Assembly: GCA_035294245.1 (NCBI GenBank)
Contig: DATGLG010000004.1
Coordinates: 402,323 to 466,322 of the forward strand
From: DATGLG01 sp035294245
GTDB lineage: Bacteria; Pseudomonadota; Alphaproteobacteria; JACZXZ01
Direction of reading: 5' to 3'
DNA length: 64,000 nt
Shown in pieces: positions 45,584-54,604 of the stretch (position 1 is the stretch's first letter; each line of letters opens with the position of its first letter). The notes below the pieces were generated by a model. It was given only the letters and a program-made list of their open reading frames with translations, made no database searches and was not told the origin of the DNA. A program made the position numbers and the translations under genes.

Positions 45584-47008
45584 ATGGCGAAAAATCTCGT
45601 CGGTACGATCACCCAGGTCATGGGCGCCGTCGTCGACGTCCGCTTCGAGGGCGACCTGCCGGCCATCTTGAATGCCCTCGAGGCCGAAAATCAGGGCCGG
45701 CGGCTGGTGCTGGAAGTCGCGCAGCATCTGGGCGAGAGCACGGTGCGGACCATCGCCATGGACACCACGGACGGCCTCGTTCGCGGCCAGGAGGTAAGGG
45801 ATACGGGCTCTCCCATCAGCGTGCCCGTTGGCCCCGAGACCCTGGGGCGGATTCTCAACGTGGTCGGGGAGCCGGTCGACGAGCGCGGCCCCGTCAAGGC
45901 GGCGCATTCGCTCCCCATTCATCGCCCGGCCCCCGCATACGTGGATCAATCGACGGAGGCGGAAATCCTGGTCACCGGCATCAAGGTGGTCGATCTTCTC
46001 GCGCCTTATGCGCGCGGCGGCAAGATCGGCCTCTTCGGCGGCGCCGGGGTGGGCAAGACCGTGCTGATCATGGAGCTCATCAACAACGTCGCCAAGGCGC
46101 ATGGTGGCTACTCGGTTTTTGCCGGCGTCGGCGAGCGCACCCGTGAGGGCAACGACCTCTACCATGAAATGATGGAATCGAAGGTCATCGTGCCCGATGG
46201 TCCGGGCTCGAAGGTGGCGCTCGTCTACGGGCAGATGAACGAGCCACCGGGCGCCCGGGCGCGCGTCGGCCTCACCGGCCTTACGCTGGCCGAATATTTC
46301 CGCGACGAGGAAGGCCAGGATGTGCTGTTCTTCGTCGACAATATCTTCCGTTTCACCCAGGCCGGCTCCGAGGTCTCGGCGCTCCTCGGCCGCATTCCCT
46401 CGGCGGTGGGCTATCAGCCCACGCTCGCCACCGATATGGGCGTGCTGCAGGAGCGCATCACCACGACGAAGAAGGGCTCGATCACTTCGGTGCAGGCCAT
46501 CTACGTTCCGGCCGACGACTTGACCGACCCGGCGCCCGCGACGTCCTTCGCCCATCTCGACGCCACCACGGTGCTCTCGCGCCAGATCGCCGAGCTCGGC
46601 ATCTATCCGGCGGTGGACCCGCTCGACTCGACTTCTCGCGTGCTCGATCCGCGCGTTGTCGGCGACGATCATTATCGCGTCGCGCGCGAGGTGCAGCGCG
46701 TGCTCCAGACCTACAAGTCGCTGCAGGACATCATTGCGATTCTCGGCATGGAGGAGCTTTCCGAACAGGACAAGCTCACGGTGGCGCGCGCGCGCAAGAT
46801 ACAGCGCTTCCTCTCGCAGCCCTTCCACGTAGCCGAGGTCTTCACCGGAACGCCAGGGGTGTTCGTGAAGCTCGAGGACACCATCAAGGGCTTCAAGGGC
46901 ATCGTCGAAGGCAAATACGACGACATGCCCGAAGCGGCCTTCTACATGGTCGGCACCATCGAGGAAGCCGTCGAGAAGGCGAAGAAGATGGCGGCCGAGG
47001 CGGCCTAG
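45584..47008 (+). CDS. atpD: ATP synthase F1 beta subunit
   Basis: The 474-residue catalytic subunit has P-loop GGAGVGKT (152-159), GVGERTREGNDLY with the catalytic glutamate, and VLFFVDNIFRFTQAGSEVSA. ATG 45584 follows GGAGAAG at a good distance; GTG 45572 would add four residues. atpC follows 28 bp downstream. Confidence 0.98.
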   Translation: MAKNLVGTITQVMGAVVDVRFEGDLPAILNALEAENQGRRLVLEVAQHLGESTVRTIAMDTTDGLVRGQEVRDTGSPISVPVGPETLGRILNVVGEPVDERGPVKAAHSLPIHRPAPAYVDQSTEAEILVTGIKVVDLLAPYARGGKIGLFGGAGVGKTVLIMELINNVAKAHGGYSVFAGVGERTREGNDLYHEMMESKVIVPDGPGSKVALVYGQMNEPPGARARVGLTGLTLAEYFRDEEGQDVLFFVDNIFRFTQAGSEVSALLGRIPSAVGYQPTLATDMGVLQERITTTKKGSITSVQAIYVPADDLTDPAPATSFAHLDATTVLSRQIAELGIYPAVDPLDSTSRVLDPRVVGDDHYRVAREVQRVLQTYKSLQDIIAILGMEELSEQDKLTVARARKIQRFLSQPFHVAEVFTGTPGVFVKLEDTIKGFKGIVEGKYDDMPEAAFYMVGTIEEAVEKAKKMAAEAA

Positions 47009-47036
47009 GCCGGATCTGCTCAACGGGAGCAAAGCC

Positions 47037-47447
47037 ATGGCGGAAAAGCTGCGTTTCGAGCTGGTGAGCCCCGAGCGGCTCCTGCTGTCGGAAGAAGTGG
47101 AAATGGTGGTGGTCCCCGGTAGCGAAGGGAATTTCGGCGCCCTGCCAAAGCACGCTCCACTCCTCTCCTTGGTCCGCCCGGGGGTCATCGACGTCTACGC
47201 CACGCGCCAAGGCCCCGTCAGCGAGCGGCTGTTCGTCGCCGGCGGTTATGCCGAGGTGACGCCGGAGCGCTGCACCGTTCTCGCCGAGGCGGCGACGCCC
47301 CTTTCCGAGATCGACCGCGGCAAGGTCGAGGCGGAACTCAAGGATCTTCGCGAGGATCTCGACGACTCAAAGGACGACGCGGAAAAGAAGCTTGTCATGG
47401 CAAAAATCGCCCTGGCCGAAGCCAAGCTCAAGGCCATCGGGACCTGA
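47037..47447 (+). CDS. atpC: ATP synthase F1 epsilon subunit
   Basis: The 136-residue subunit has an N-terminal beta sandwich (FELVSPERLLLSEEVEMVVV, GNFGALPKHAPLLS) and two C-terminal helices that can inhibit ATP hydrolysis (ALAEAKLKAIGT). It ends atpHAGDC. F0 genes are absent, as usual in alphaproteobacteria, where they form a separate operon. No clear terminator is visible in the 113 bp before the next gene. Confidence 0.96.
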   Translation: MAEKLRFELVSPERLLLSEEVEMVVVPGSEGNFGALPKHAPLLSLVRPGVIDVYATRQGPVSERLFVAGGYAEVTPERCTVLAEAATPLSEIDRGKVEAELKDLREDLDDSKDDAEKKLVMAKIALAEAKLKAIGT

Positions 47448-47560
47448 AGCGTCTTCGGAGGTTGGATCCGATAAACTCAAAAGCTTGTCAGAACGGACGG
47501 CGCAAGCGATATAATCACAAGCGCTGGGTCAAGCTACAGGAAGCGTTGTGAGGAGTAACC

Positions 47561-48379
47561 ATGGCGCACTGGACGCTGGACGACATTCCGTGGGAGCGCT
47601 TTGACCGCTCCAAGGTCGACCCCGAACTCTTGAAAATCATCAAGGCAGCGAGCCTTGTCGAGCATAACGGCTATGAATATGCCCGCTATCTCGAAAGCGT
47701 CTTCCGTGACGATGTGAGCTTTCAGGAGGCGGCCTGGATTTGGGCGCGGGAAGAGGTTCAGCACGGCAAGGCCCTCGCCCGCTGGGCCAAGCTGGTCGAT
47801 CCGGGTTTCGATTTCGACAAGGCCTTCGCGCTCTTTGCAGAGAAAATCCGGTTGCCCGTTGAGGCCGAGCGATCAGTGCGGGGAACGCGCACGGGGGAGC
47901 TCATCGCGCGCTGTATCGTTGAGGTTGGCACCAGCTCCTATTATACGGCGCTCGCTGCCGCGGCGCGCGAGCCGGTGCTGCACGAGATCTGCAAGCATAT
48001 CGCCGCCGACGAGCTGCGCCACTACAAGCTCTTCTACACCCATCTCCGCGCATACCTCGCCCGGGAGCGCGTCGGGCCGCTGCGGCGGTTCTGGGTGGCA
48101 CTGCGACGCTTCTTCGAAAGCGAGGATGACGAGCTCGCCTTCGCCTATTACGCCGCCAATCACCTCGATGACGGGCCTTACGAGCGCAAGCGATACAATG
48201 CCGCCTATGTGCGGCGGGCTTATAGCTATTATCACCCCGGGCATGTCGAGCGCGGCGTGGCCATGGCGCTGAAGGCAATCGGATTCAACCCGCGGGGCCG
48301 ATTGAGCCAGTGGCTCGCAAGATTCGCCGCGTGGTTCATGCACATGCGCGTGGAGCGCCTCGCGCGCGCCGGGGCCTGA
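47561..48379 (+). CDS. Ferritin-like di-iron protein, unknown function
   Basis: The 272-residue soluble helical protein has two E/ExxH sets of a di-iron carboxylate site: E34 (SLVEHNGYEYARYLE), E65 and H68 (EEVQHGK), then E121 (VEVGTSSYY), E151 and H154 (DELRHYK). The fold should be a four-helix ferritin-like or acyl-ACP-desaturase-like bundle, with a basic C-terminal tail (from about 250). The substrate is unknown; a desaturase/oxygenase or iron-handling role is possible. It lies 113 bp after atpC with a GAGG before ATG 47561, so it may have its own promoter. Confidence 0.8.
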   Translation: MAHWTLDDIPWERFDRSKVDPELLKIIKAASLVEHNGYEYARYLESVFRDDVSFQEAAWIWAREEVQHGKALARWAKLVDPGFDFDKAFALFAEKIRLPVEAERSVRGTRTGELIARCIVEVGTSSYYTALAAAAREPVLHEICKHIAADELRHYKLFYTHLRAYLARERVGPLRRFWVALRRFFESEDDELAFAYYAANHLDDGPYERKRYNAAYVRRAYSYYHPGHVERGVAMALKAIGFNPRGRLSQWLARFAAWFMHMRVERLARAGA

Positions 48380-48443
48380 GCGCAAGGATGCTCCCAGCGG
48401 CGCTCTTTGTCTGAACGCTTCGAACCTTCGTTCCGCAGGGAGC

Positions 48444-49301
48444 TCAGCCGCGGTGCAGCTTCGCGCGAGCCGCCTCGACGAGATGCGCGGTGAAAGCGGC
48501 AATTTTGCCGCGCAGGGCCTCGAAATCTCTCGACCGCGTCACCGTCTCTTCGTCAAGATAGAGCCTGCGGTTGATCTCGATCTGGAGCGAATGAGCGCCG
48601 TCGCTCGGCGCGCCGTATCGCCGCAGGATCGCAGCACCCTTGTAAGGGTCGTTGATCGAGACGCGATGCCCGAGGCCGGACAGGAACTCGGCCGCGAGTG
48701 AGGTCAACACCGGCTCGGCGCTGATCCCTTCGCGATCACTAACGACGAAATCGGGGCGGCGCTTGCCGATTCCGTCTGGCGTCATGGCGTTGCCAACGGA
48801 TTTCATCGAATGCCAATCGATATGCCAGACAAATCCGAATTGCCGGCGAACGCGATCAAGCGCCTCGCGCAGGGCACGGTGGTAGGGCCAATAAACCTTA
48901 TCGAGCCGGTGCTGCACGTCCGCGACAGAGAGCTTATCGGCATGGACTTCAACACCGGGCACGACGTGGCGACGGATCAGCCCGACACCCATGCGAGTCT
49001 TGCGCGATGGCCTGAGCGGCGTGGGCCAGGGCTCCGACAAGAGCTCGGCATCGAGGTCATCCGGCTCGCGATTGGCGTCGATATAGCACCGCGGGTAATT
49101 GGCAAGGAGCACGGTGACGCCCGACCCCACTGCATCAGCGATGAGTTCGTCGACATAGGCATCCTCTCCCTGACGCAGCAGCGCGAGAGGCACCTTGGTG
49201 CGAAAGTCCTCGGGATAGAAGCGGCCGCTATGGGGTGAGTCGAAAACGATCGGCACGGCCTCTCTCGTCGGGAGGCGCAGCTCGAAGGGAGGAGGGGTCA
49301 T
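48444..49301 (-). CDS. N-formylglutamate amidohydrolase family
   Basis: The 285-residue protein of the HutG-like (FGase) family contains VFDSPHSGRFYP, the zinc-binding start DSPHSG, the RCYIDANREPDDLD block and HIDWHSMKS. The family hydrolyses N-formylglutamate in histidine catabolism, but many members lie outside hut operons and their substrate is unproven. ATG 49301 overlaps the upstream aldolase/SDR stop by ATGA, so coupling to sugar metabolism suggests another physiological amide substrate. No other hut genes are present. Confidence 0.85.
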   Translation of the reverse strand: MTPPPFELRLPTREAVPIVFDSPHSGRFYPEDFRTKVPLALLRQGEDAYVDELIADAVGSGVTVLLANYPRCYIDANREPDDLDAELLSEPWPTPLRPSRKTRMGVGLIRRHVVPGVEVHADKLSVADVQHRLDKVYWPYHRALREALDRVRRQFGFVWHIDWHSMKSVGNAMTPDGIGKRRPDFVVSDREGISAEPVLTSLAAEFLSGLGHRVSINDPYKGAAILRRYGAPSDGAHSLQIEINRRLYLDEETVTRSRDFEALRGKIAAFTAHLVEAARAKLHRG

Positions 49302-51352
49302 CGTAAGGCCGCCGCAATATTACCGCCGTCGCAGGTCAGGACCGCACCCGTCGTTTTCCCCGCCAGCGCAAGGGAGACGAAGCACTGTGCGACGTCCTCC
49401 GCCGTCACCTCCCGCTGCAGCAGGTTGCCCGCCATATAGTCGCGCTCGGAAACGCCGCGTGCCTTTGCGCGCGTCGCGATCATCGCCTCTGTAAGCAATC
49501 CGGAGCGGACGCGGTCGGCGTTGACGGCATTGGCGCGGATTCCGTCCTTGCCGTAATCGATGGCGTATTGTCGCATGAGAGAAAGGGTCGCCGCCTTGGG
49601 CAGGCCGTAGGGTCCGAAATCCGGGCCAGGATTGACAGCCTGCTTGGACGTGTTGAAGAGAAGACAGCCCCCGGTGCCCTGCGCCCGCATGATGCGAACC
49701 GCCTGTCGCGCTACGGTCTGGTGGGCAAAGAAATTGAGCTCGAAGCTCTCTCGTAGAACCTCGTCCGGCACCTCCCCAATACGCCCCTGCCAGGCGGCGC
49801 CCGCATTCGAGACGAGAATGTCAACGCCGCCATATCGCTCGCAAATGCGCGCAAAGGCGTCGGCGACCTGCGCCGGGTCGGTGACATCGCACGTGAGGCC
49901 CAGCCCTCCGGTCGCCGCCGCCACCCTCTCGGCGGCCCCCCGATCGCGATCAAGAACCGCAACTTCCGCACCTTGCTTCGCGAATGCCGTCGCCGTTGCC
50001 GCGCCAATCCCGCTGCCGCCACCGGTTACGACGGCAATCTGCCGCGCGAGCGGCTTCTCGACAGATTTGCCGAGCTTTGCCTGCTCGAGCGACCAGTATT
50101 CCATTTCGAAAACTTCTGCTTCCGAAATGCTCTCGAACCGACCGATGCGCTCGGCATTGGTGACGACCTCGATGGTCGCCTCGGCGAGATCGGCCGCGAT
50201 GCGCGCGTCCTTGGCGGTCGGGCCAAGCGCGAAGAGTCCGACGCCAGGCACCAGGACGACGCGCGGCGACGGGTCGAGCTCCGTTTTCTTGCTCGATGGG
50301 GCTCTGGCATTGCGCATGAAATAGGCGTGGTATTCCGCTTTATAAGCGGCAAATGCCTTTCGCGCCGCTTCGGCGAAGTCCGCGAGCGCGTTGGCTGGCG
50401 GCGTCGGAAGAATGATCGGCTTGGCCTTGGTGCGAATGGCGTGATCAGGCGTCGCCACGCCGGCCTGGCTGTAGCGGGAAAGCTCCGTGCCGTTGACGTA
50501 GGCAAGGACATCGGCGCCGTTCCGGAACGTCATCACGAAGCGCGCATAAGCGCCTTCCGCAGTATTGGTGGGTTGGGCGGCGAGGCCGCGTAAAATCGGT
50601 GCGATCTCCGCTGCCTTTGCGACCGCTCTGGGGAGAGAAACCGTCGCGAAGACGCGGTTGGCGCTGCGCGCAAGCTGCTTTTCCGCGAGCGTCACGAGCC
50701 CGATCATGCGGTCATAAGACTCGCGCGCCGAGACGCCGAAGCTGAAGATGCCGTGCTTAAGGAGGATGAGACCTTCGACATGGGCGTGCGCGGCATGGAT
50801 TTCTGCGGCTCGCTTGGCGAGGGCAAAGCCGGGCATGATGTAGGGCACGAGGGCAACCCGCGGACCGAAGACCTCGGCGCAAATCTCGGCGCCGTTAGGC
50901 TGGTCCGTCAACGCCAATATGGCGTTGGCATGGGTATGGTCGATGAATTTGTGCGGCAGGAACGCATGCAGCAGCGTCTCGACCGAGGGATTGGGCGCCC
51001 CGCTGTCGAGGAGGTTGCAGCGCTGCGCATTCACCATCTCCTCGTCGCTCAGCGTTGTGAGCCGGCGCAGCTCGCGAAGCGGCTTCAGCCGTACTGCCGG
51101 AAGCCCTGCGGGCTCGATTCGCGCCATGTCCCAACCGCTGCCCTTGACGCAGAGAACTTCGAGCGGCTCTCCCAGGATATTGGGGAGGACCGTCTTGACC
51201 GATGTATTGCCGCCGCCGTGGAGCACAAGGCGCGGCTCGCCGCCGAGGAGACGGGTCGTATAGACGCGCAAGGCCACGTCCTCGCCGATCCCGCGCTCGC
51301 TATAATGGCCGATCGCAGCCTTGGCGTCCTGGTCCGACCAGAGATTCTCCAT
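49298..51352 (-). CDS. Class II aldolase/SDR bifunctional fusion
   Basis: The 684-residue fusion has an N-terminal class II aldolase domain (about 30-245) with Zn ligands around FIDHTHANAIL and LKHGIFSFG, a linker of about 170 residues, and a C-terminal SDR (about 425-684) with TGGGSGIG, SNAGAAWQG and YGLPKAA. The organisation is that of bifunctional rhamnulose-1-phosphate aldolase/L-lactaldehyde-type dehydrogenases of rhamnose/fucose use, though the substrate is not proven. It is coupled to the FGase-like gene. rppH lies 75 bp upstream. Confidence 0.88.
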   Translation of the reverse strand: MENLWSDQDAKAAIGHYSERGIGEDVALRVYTTRLLGGEPRLVLHGGGNTSVKTVLPNILGEPLEVLCVKGSGWDMARIEPAGLPAVRLKPLRELRRLTTLSDEEMVNAQRCNLLDSGAPNPSVETLLHAFLPHKFIDHTHANAILALTDQPNGAEICAEVFGPRVALVPYIMPGFALAKRAAEIHAAHAHVEGLILLKHGIFSFGVSARESYDRMIGLVTLAEKQLARSANRVFATVSLPRAVAKAAEIAPILRGLAAQPTNTAEGAYARFVMTFRNGADVLAYVNGTELSRYSQAGVATPDHAIRTKAKPIILPTPPANALADFAEAARKAFAAYKAEYHAYFMRNARAPSSKKTELDPSPRVVLVPGVGLFALGPTAKDARIAADLAEATIEVVTNAERIGRFESISEAEVFEMEYWSLEQAKLGKSVEKPLARQIAVVTGGGSGIGAATATAFAKQGAEVAVLDRDRGAAERVAAATGGLGLTCDVTDPAQVADAFARICERYGGVDILVSNAGAAWQGRIGEVPDEVLRESFELNFFAHQTVARQAVRIMRAQGTGGCLLFNTSKQAVNPGPDFGPYGLPKAATLSLMRQYAIDYGKDGIRANAVNADRVRSGLLTEAMIATRAKARGVSERDYMAGNLLQREVTAEDVAQCFVSLALAGKTTGAVLTCDGGNIAAALR

Positions 51353-51427
51353 CGCTTTCCTCCGCGCCGCGGGGGTATGCCCGCCATCACGTACGACCGA
51401 GCGATCCCGCGGGAATGCGGCGTTCGT

Positions 51428-51928
51428 CTAGCATGAATGCGCGGGTCGCTTCGACAGGAGAGAATGGAATTCACCAAGCACGGTACGATAAATGTCGCGC
51501 TTGAAAGGAACAATGAGCTGCGGCAGCACTTCCGGCTCGACCCAGCGCCAGGCGCGGAACTCGGGATGGCTGTGCGCGTCGAGAGCGATCTCGCCGTCAG
51601 TGCCGGTGAAGCGGCAGAGGAACCACTTCTGCTTCTGCCCCCGATAGCGCCCGCCCCACACTTGGTCGCGCAATTCGGCGGGAAGATCATAGGTGAGCCA
51701 TTCTCGGCTTTCGGCGAGGATCTCGACCTGTCGCGTGCCGATTTCCTCCTCGAGCTCCCGCAGCGCAGCAGCCGCAGGCGATTCGCCTTCGTCGAGTCCA
51801 CCTTGGGGCATTTGCCAAGCGCCCGGCGTATCGATGCGCTCGGCCACAAAGACGCGGCGATCATTGTTGATCAGCATGATCCCGACACCTCGGCGATAGG
51901 GACGCAGATCCTCGCCTCTATCGGCCAC
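51428..51928 (-). CDS. rppH: RNA pyrophosphohydrolase RppH
   Basis: The 166-residue NUDIX enzyme removes pyrophosphate from mRNA 5' ends, triggering RNase E decay. YRRGVGIMLINNDRRVFVAERID and WQMPQGGLDEGE are RppH signatures; the NUDIX box is GGLDEGE, seven residues, RELEEEIG. GTG 51928 is chosen because a GGGGGG tract lies 8 nt upstream and the start then clears the preceding stop by one base; ATG 51949 would overlap it by 20 nt. Last gene of the gpmI-envC-ctpA-deacetylase-rppH run. Confidence 0.93.
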   Translation of the reverse strand: MADRGEDLRPYRRGVGIMLINNDRRVFVAERIDTPGAWQMPQGGLDEGESPAAAALRELEEEIGTRQVEILAESREWLTYDLPAELRDQVWGGRYRGQKQKWFLCRFTGTDGEIALDAHSHPEFRAWRWVEPEVLPQLIVPFKRDIYRTVLGEFHSLLSKRPAHSC

Positions 51929-51929
51929 T

Positions 51930-53216
51930 TCAGCCGCCCCCCTTGACATGGGCCATGGCCGAGATCGGGGCTAGCACGAAGCCTTTGTCGGGTAGAGTCT
52001 GCGCCCATGCAGCAACCCGCTCGATCGTCACAGGATAGGGGAATCCCATGGCAATGGCGCTGCCCTTCCGGCGCGCCTCGTCCTCGACCGCCGCCAGTGC
52101 CTTGTCGATACTCGCCCGCGCGGCTTCGGTGTCGATGAAACGCTCGTTCGAGACAGTCGGCAGGCCGAGCTCCTCGGCAAGATGACCGGCGATGCTGTGT
52201 GCGCCTGACCGGCTGTCGAAGAAAAGAAGCCCGCGCTGATGCAGCGCCTCGAGGATGGGGCGCATGTCCTGATCGGACGCCGTGAAACGCGAGCCCATAT
52301 AGTTGGTCACCCCGACATAGCCGGTGAAGCGCGAAAGCAGCCAATCGAGGCGCTCCAGATTCTGCGCCGGGGTCAGCGCCGTCAGGAGGGCTTGGGGTCC
52401 CGGATCGTTGGCTGGGTAGCTTACGGGCTCCATCGGCAAGCTCAGGAGCACTTCATGCCCGGCGGCGCGTGCAAGGGGAATGTCCTGCGCCAATTGGCGC
52501 GAATAGGGCGAGAACGCCAGGGTAATGCCGCCGGGCAGCTCTTGGGTGGCCGCTTCGGTGGCGGCACTCGAAAGCCCGAGATTGCCGATGACGATCGCGA
52601 TACGCGGGTGCGTGTCGCTCGCATCGAAGGGACGCGCATAGACCTTCCAAGGCACGCGGTCCGGCGATGCGATCCGGGGGAGGGGGCCGAACCTGCCGTG
52701 CTCGACCAGATCGGGTGCCGGTGCCGGAGCGAGCGCCACCCGGCGCTCGGCCGGCGAGGGTGGATTGGCGGGCGGTGCCGCAGCCGGCGCCGGCTGCGGG
52801 CTCGATGGCAGGGGTGGTGCCGGGGGCGGGGGCGCTGTTGCCGTTGATGCTTGCGGTTGCTGGGCTGCCGGCTGAATGGCGGGGGCCGGTGTGGACTGCT
52901 GTTCGCTCGGCGCGTTCTGCGCCGGAGTTGGTGCGGCGGCCTGCGGAGGCGGCGCGGGCGACGGCGGCGCTTCTAGGCTTGCGTGCCCTGCAGGCGGCAT
53001 GCTGGAGGCCGTCGCCGGCGCGCTGGGCTCGGCGGCCAGCGGCGGGGGCATGGAGACGATTACTTGCGCCAGATGTGTCCGACCCTGCGGTCTGCCTCCG
53101 GCTGTGACCTGCAGCCACGCGCCAACCCCAACCGCGAGGGCCAGGAGCAGAAGCGCAGCCATTCCCGGCGCGCTTATGCCCCGTCGCTCGACCCCAGCCT
53201 TGCCGTCGTCATTCAC
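51930..53216 (-). CDS. Divergent polysaccharide deacetylase (DUF610-type)
   Basis: The 428-residue protein has one N-terminal transmembrane helix (about 17-36), a long Pro/Ala-rich periplasmic linker (about 50-165), then a divergent polysaccharide deacetylase domain (about 185-425). The usual metal aspartate region near IAIVI reads GNLG instead of DDLG, so activity is uncertain. The domain family is usually next to envC/ctpA and may act on cell-wall glycans. It follows ctpA by 32 bp. Confidence 0.85.
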   Translation of the reverse strand: MNDDGKAGVERRGISAPGMAALLLLALAVGVGAWLQVTAGGRPQGRTHLAQVIVSMPPPLAAEPSAPATASSMPPAGHASLEAPPSPAPPPQAAAPTPAQNAPSEQQSTPAPAIQPAAQQPQASTATAPPPPAPPLPSSPQPAPAAAPPANPPSPAERRVALAPAPAPDLVEHGRFGPLPRIASPDRVPWKVYARPFDASDTHPRIAIVIGNLGLSSAATEAATQELPGGITLAFSPYSRQLAQDIPLARAAGHEVLLSLPMEPVSYPANDPGPQALLTALTPAQNLERLDWLLSRFTGYVGVTNYMGSRFTASDQDMRPILEALHQRGLLFFDSRSGAHSIAGHLAEELGLPTVSNERFIDTEAARASIDKALAAVEDEARRKGSAIAMGFPYPVTIERVAAWAQTLPDKGFVLAPISAMAHVKGGG

Positions 53217-53248
53217 GCTTTCGCCTTAGCGGAGGGGCGGATCGAAGC

Positions 53249-54604
53249 TCAGTTGATGGCCTTCTGATTGAACAACGACACGCCGCGCAGGAGATCGATC
53301 GCCCGGGCTAGTTGATAATCCTGAGTATCAAGCGATTTCCCATCGCCCTCGCCGGCCGCAGAGCCGGTCGTCGCGGATTTGCCCTTCTGAGCGCCCTCAT
53401 TATTCTTGGCGCCGTTGCCGCTCTTGCCGTCGGGGGGCGTGTCGTTCTGAAGCGCGCCGCGCAAGTCGCGCTCGCTCGGGATCTGTTGCTCCGCGACATG
53501 CTCGACCTTCGCCTGCTCGACGACGATGTCCGGCTCGATGCCGCGCGCCTGGATCGAGCGGCCGCTCGGCGTGTAGTAGCGCGCCGTGGTCAGGCGCATG
53601 GCCCCATGGTTCCCGAGGGGGATGATCGTCTGCACCGAGCCTTTGCCGAAGGACCGCGTGCCGATCAGGACCGCGCGGTGATGATCTTGAAGCGCGCCGG
53701 CGACGATCTCCGATGCCGAAGCCGAGCCGCCATTGATAAGCACCACCATGGGCACCCCCGCGATCAAATCATGCCCATTGGCGTTGAAGCGCTGCATGTC
53801 CTCGGGGCGGCGCCCGCGGGTCGAGACGATTTCGCCACGATCGAGGAAGTCGTCCGAGACGGCGACGGCCTGGTCCAGCAACCCGCCCGGATTGTTGCGC
53901 AGATCGAGGACAAGGCCGCCGAGCTTCTTATCCCCAAGCTGCTCCTTCATCTTCTTGATCGCGTTCTTGACGCCTTCGTCCGCAAGCTCGCTGAAGGATG
54001 AGATCCGGACATAAGCGACGTTGCCGTAGAGCTGCGAGCGGACGGCCTGTATCTTGATCGTCGCGCGCTTGAGCGTGACGTCGAAGGGCTGCTGGTTCTC
54101 GCGGCGGATGGTAAGCTTGATCGACGAGTTCACCGGCCCGCGCATCTTTTCGACGGCGTCCTCGAGGGTCATGCCGAGCACCGGCTGGCCATCGAGATGG
54201 GTAATGAGATCACCCGGCTTGAGGCCGGCCTTTGCGGCGGGCGTGTCGTCGATGGGCGAGACCACCTTGACTAGCCCGTTCTCCATCGTCACCTCGATCC
54301 CGAGCCCGCCGAATTCGCCACGGGTCTGGACCTGCATGTCCTGGAAGCTCTTCGCGTTGAGATAGCCCGAATGGGGATCGAGAGAGCTCAGCATGCCGTT
54401 GATCGCGGACTCCACGAGCTTGTCGTCGTTGACCGGCTCGACATAGTCCTGCTTGATCTTCTCGAAGACATCGCCGAACAAGCTAAGCGCACGATAGGTA
54501 TCGCCGCTATTGCCGCTCGTATTGCTGTTTTGGGCCGGTCCCGCCTCTGTGGTGACGAGAAGAGCGACGGCTGCTAAGGACGCCAACAGGAGGTGACGCA
54601 TCAT
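53249..54604 (-). CDS. ctpA: S41 carboxyl-terminal protease CtpA
   Basis: The 451-residue periplasmic protease has a signal peptide (about 1-24), a PDZ domain (about 95-180) and an S41 protease domain with Ser296 in GGSASASEIVAGAL and Lys321 in SFGKGSVQT, the expected 25-residue Ser-Lys spacing. CtpA/Prc enzymes trim envelope proteins and control murein hydrolases. The C-terminal tail is Lys/Gly/Asn-rich (about 375-425). ATG 54604 overlaps the envC stop by ATGA. Confidence 0.95.
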   Translation of the reverse strand: MMRHLLLASLAAVALLVTTEAGPAQNSNTSGNSGDTYRALSLFGDVFEKIKQDYVEPVNDDKLVESAINGMLSSLDPHSGYLNAKSFQDMQVQTRGEFGGLGIEVTMENGLVKVVSPIDDTPAAKAGLKPGDLITHLDGQPVLGMTLEDAVEKMRGPVNSSIKLTIRRENQQPFDVTLKRATIKIQAVRSQLYGNVAYVRISSFSELADEGVKNAIKKMKEQLGDKKLGGLVLDLRNNPGGLLDQAVAVSDDFLDRGEIVSTRGRRPEDMQRFNANGHDLIAGVPMVVLINGGSASASEIVAGALQDHHRAVLIGTRSFGKGSVQTIIPLGNHGAMRLTTARYYTPSGRSIQARGIEPDIVVEQAKVEHVAEQQIPSERDLRGALQNDTPPDGKSGNGAKNNEGAQKGKSATTGSAAGEGDGKSLDTQDYQLARAIDLLRGVSLFNQKAIN

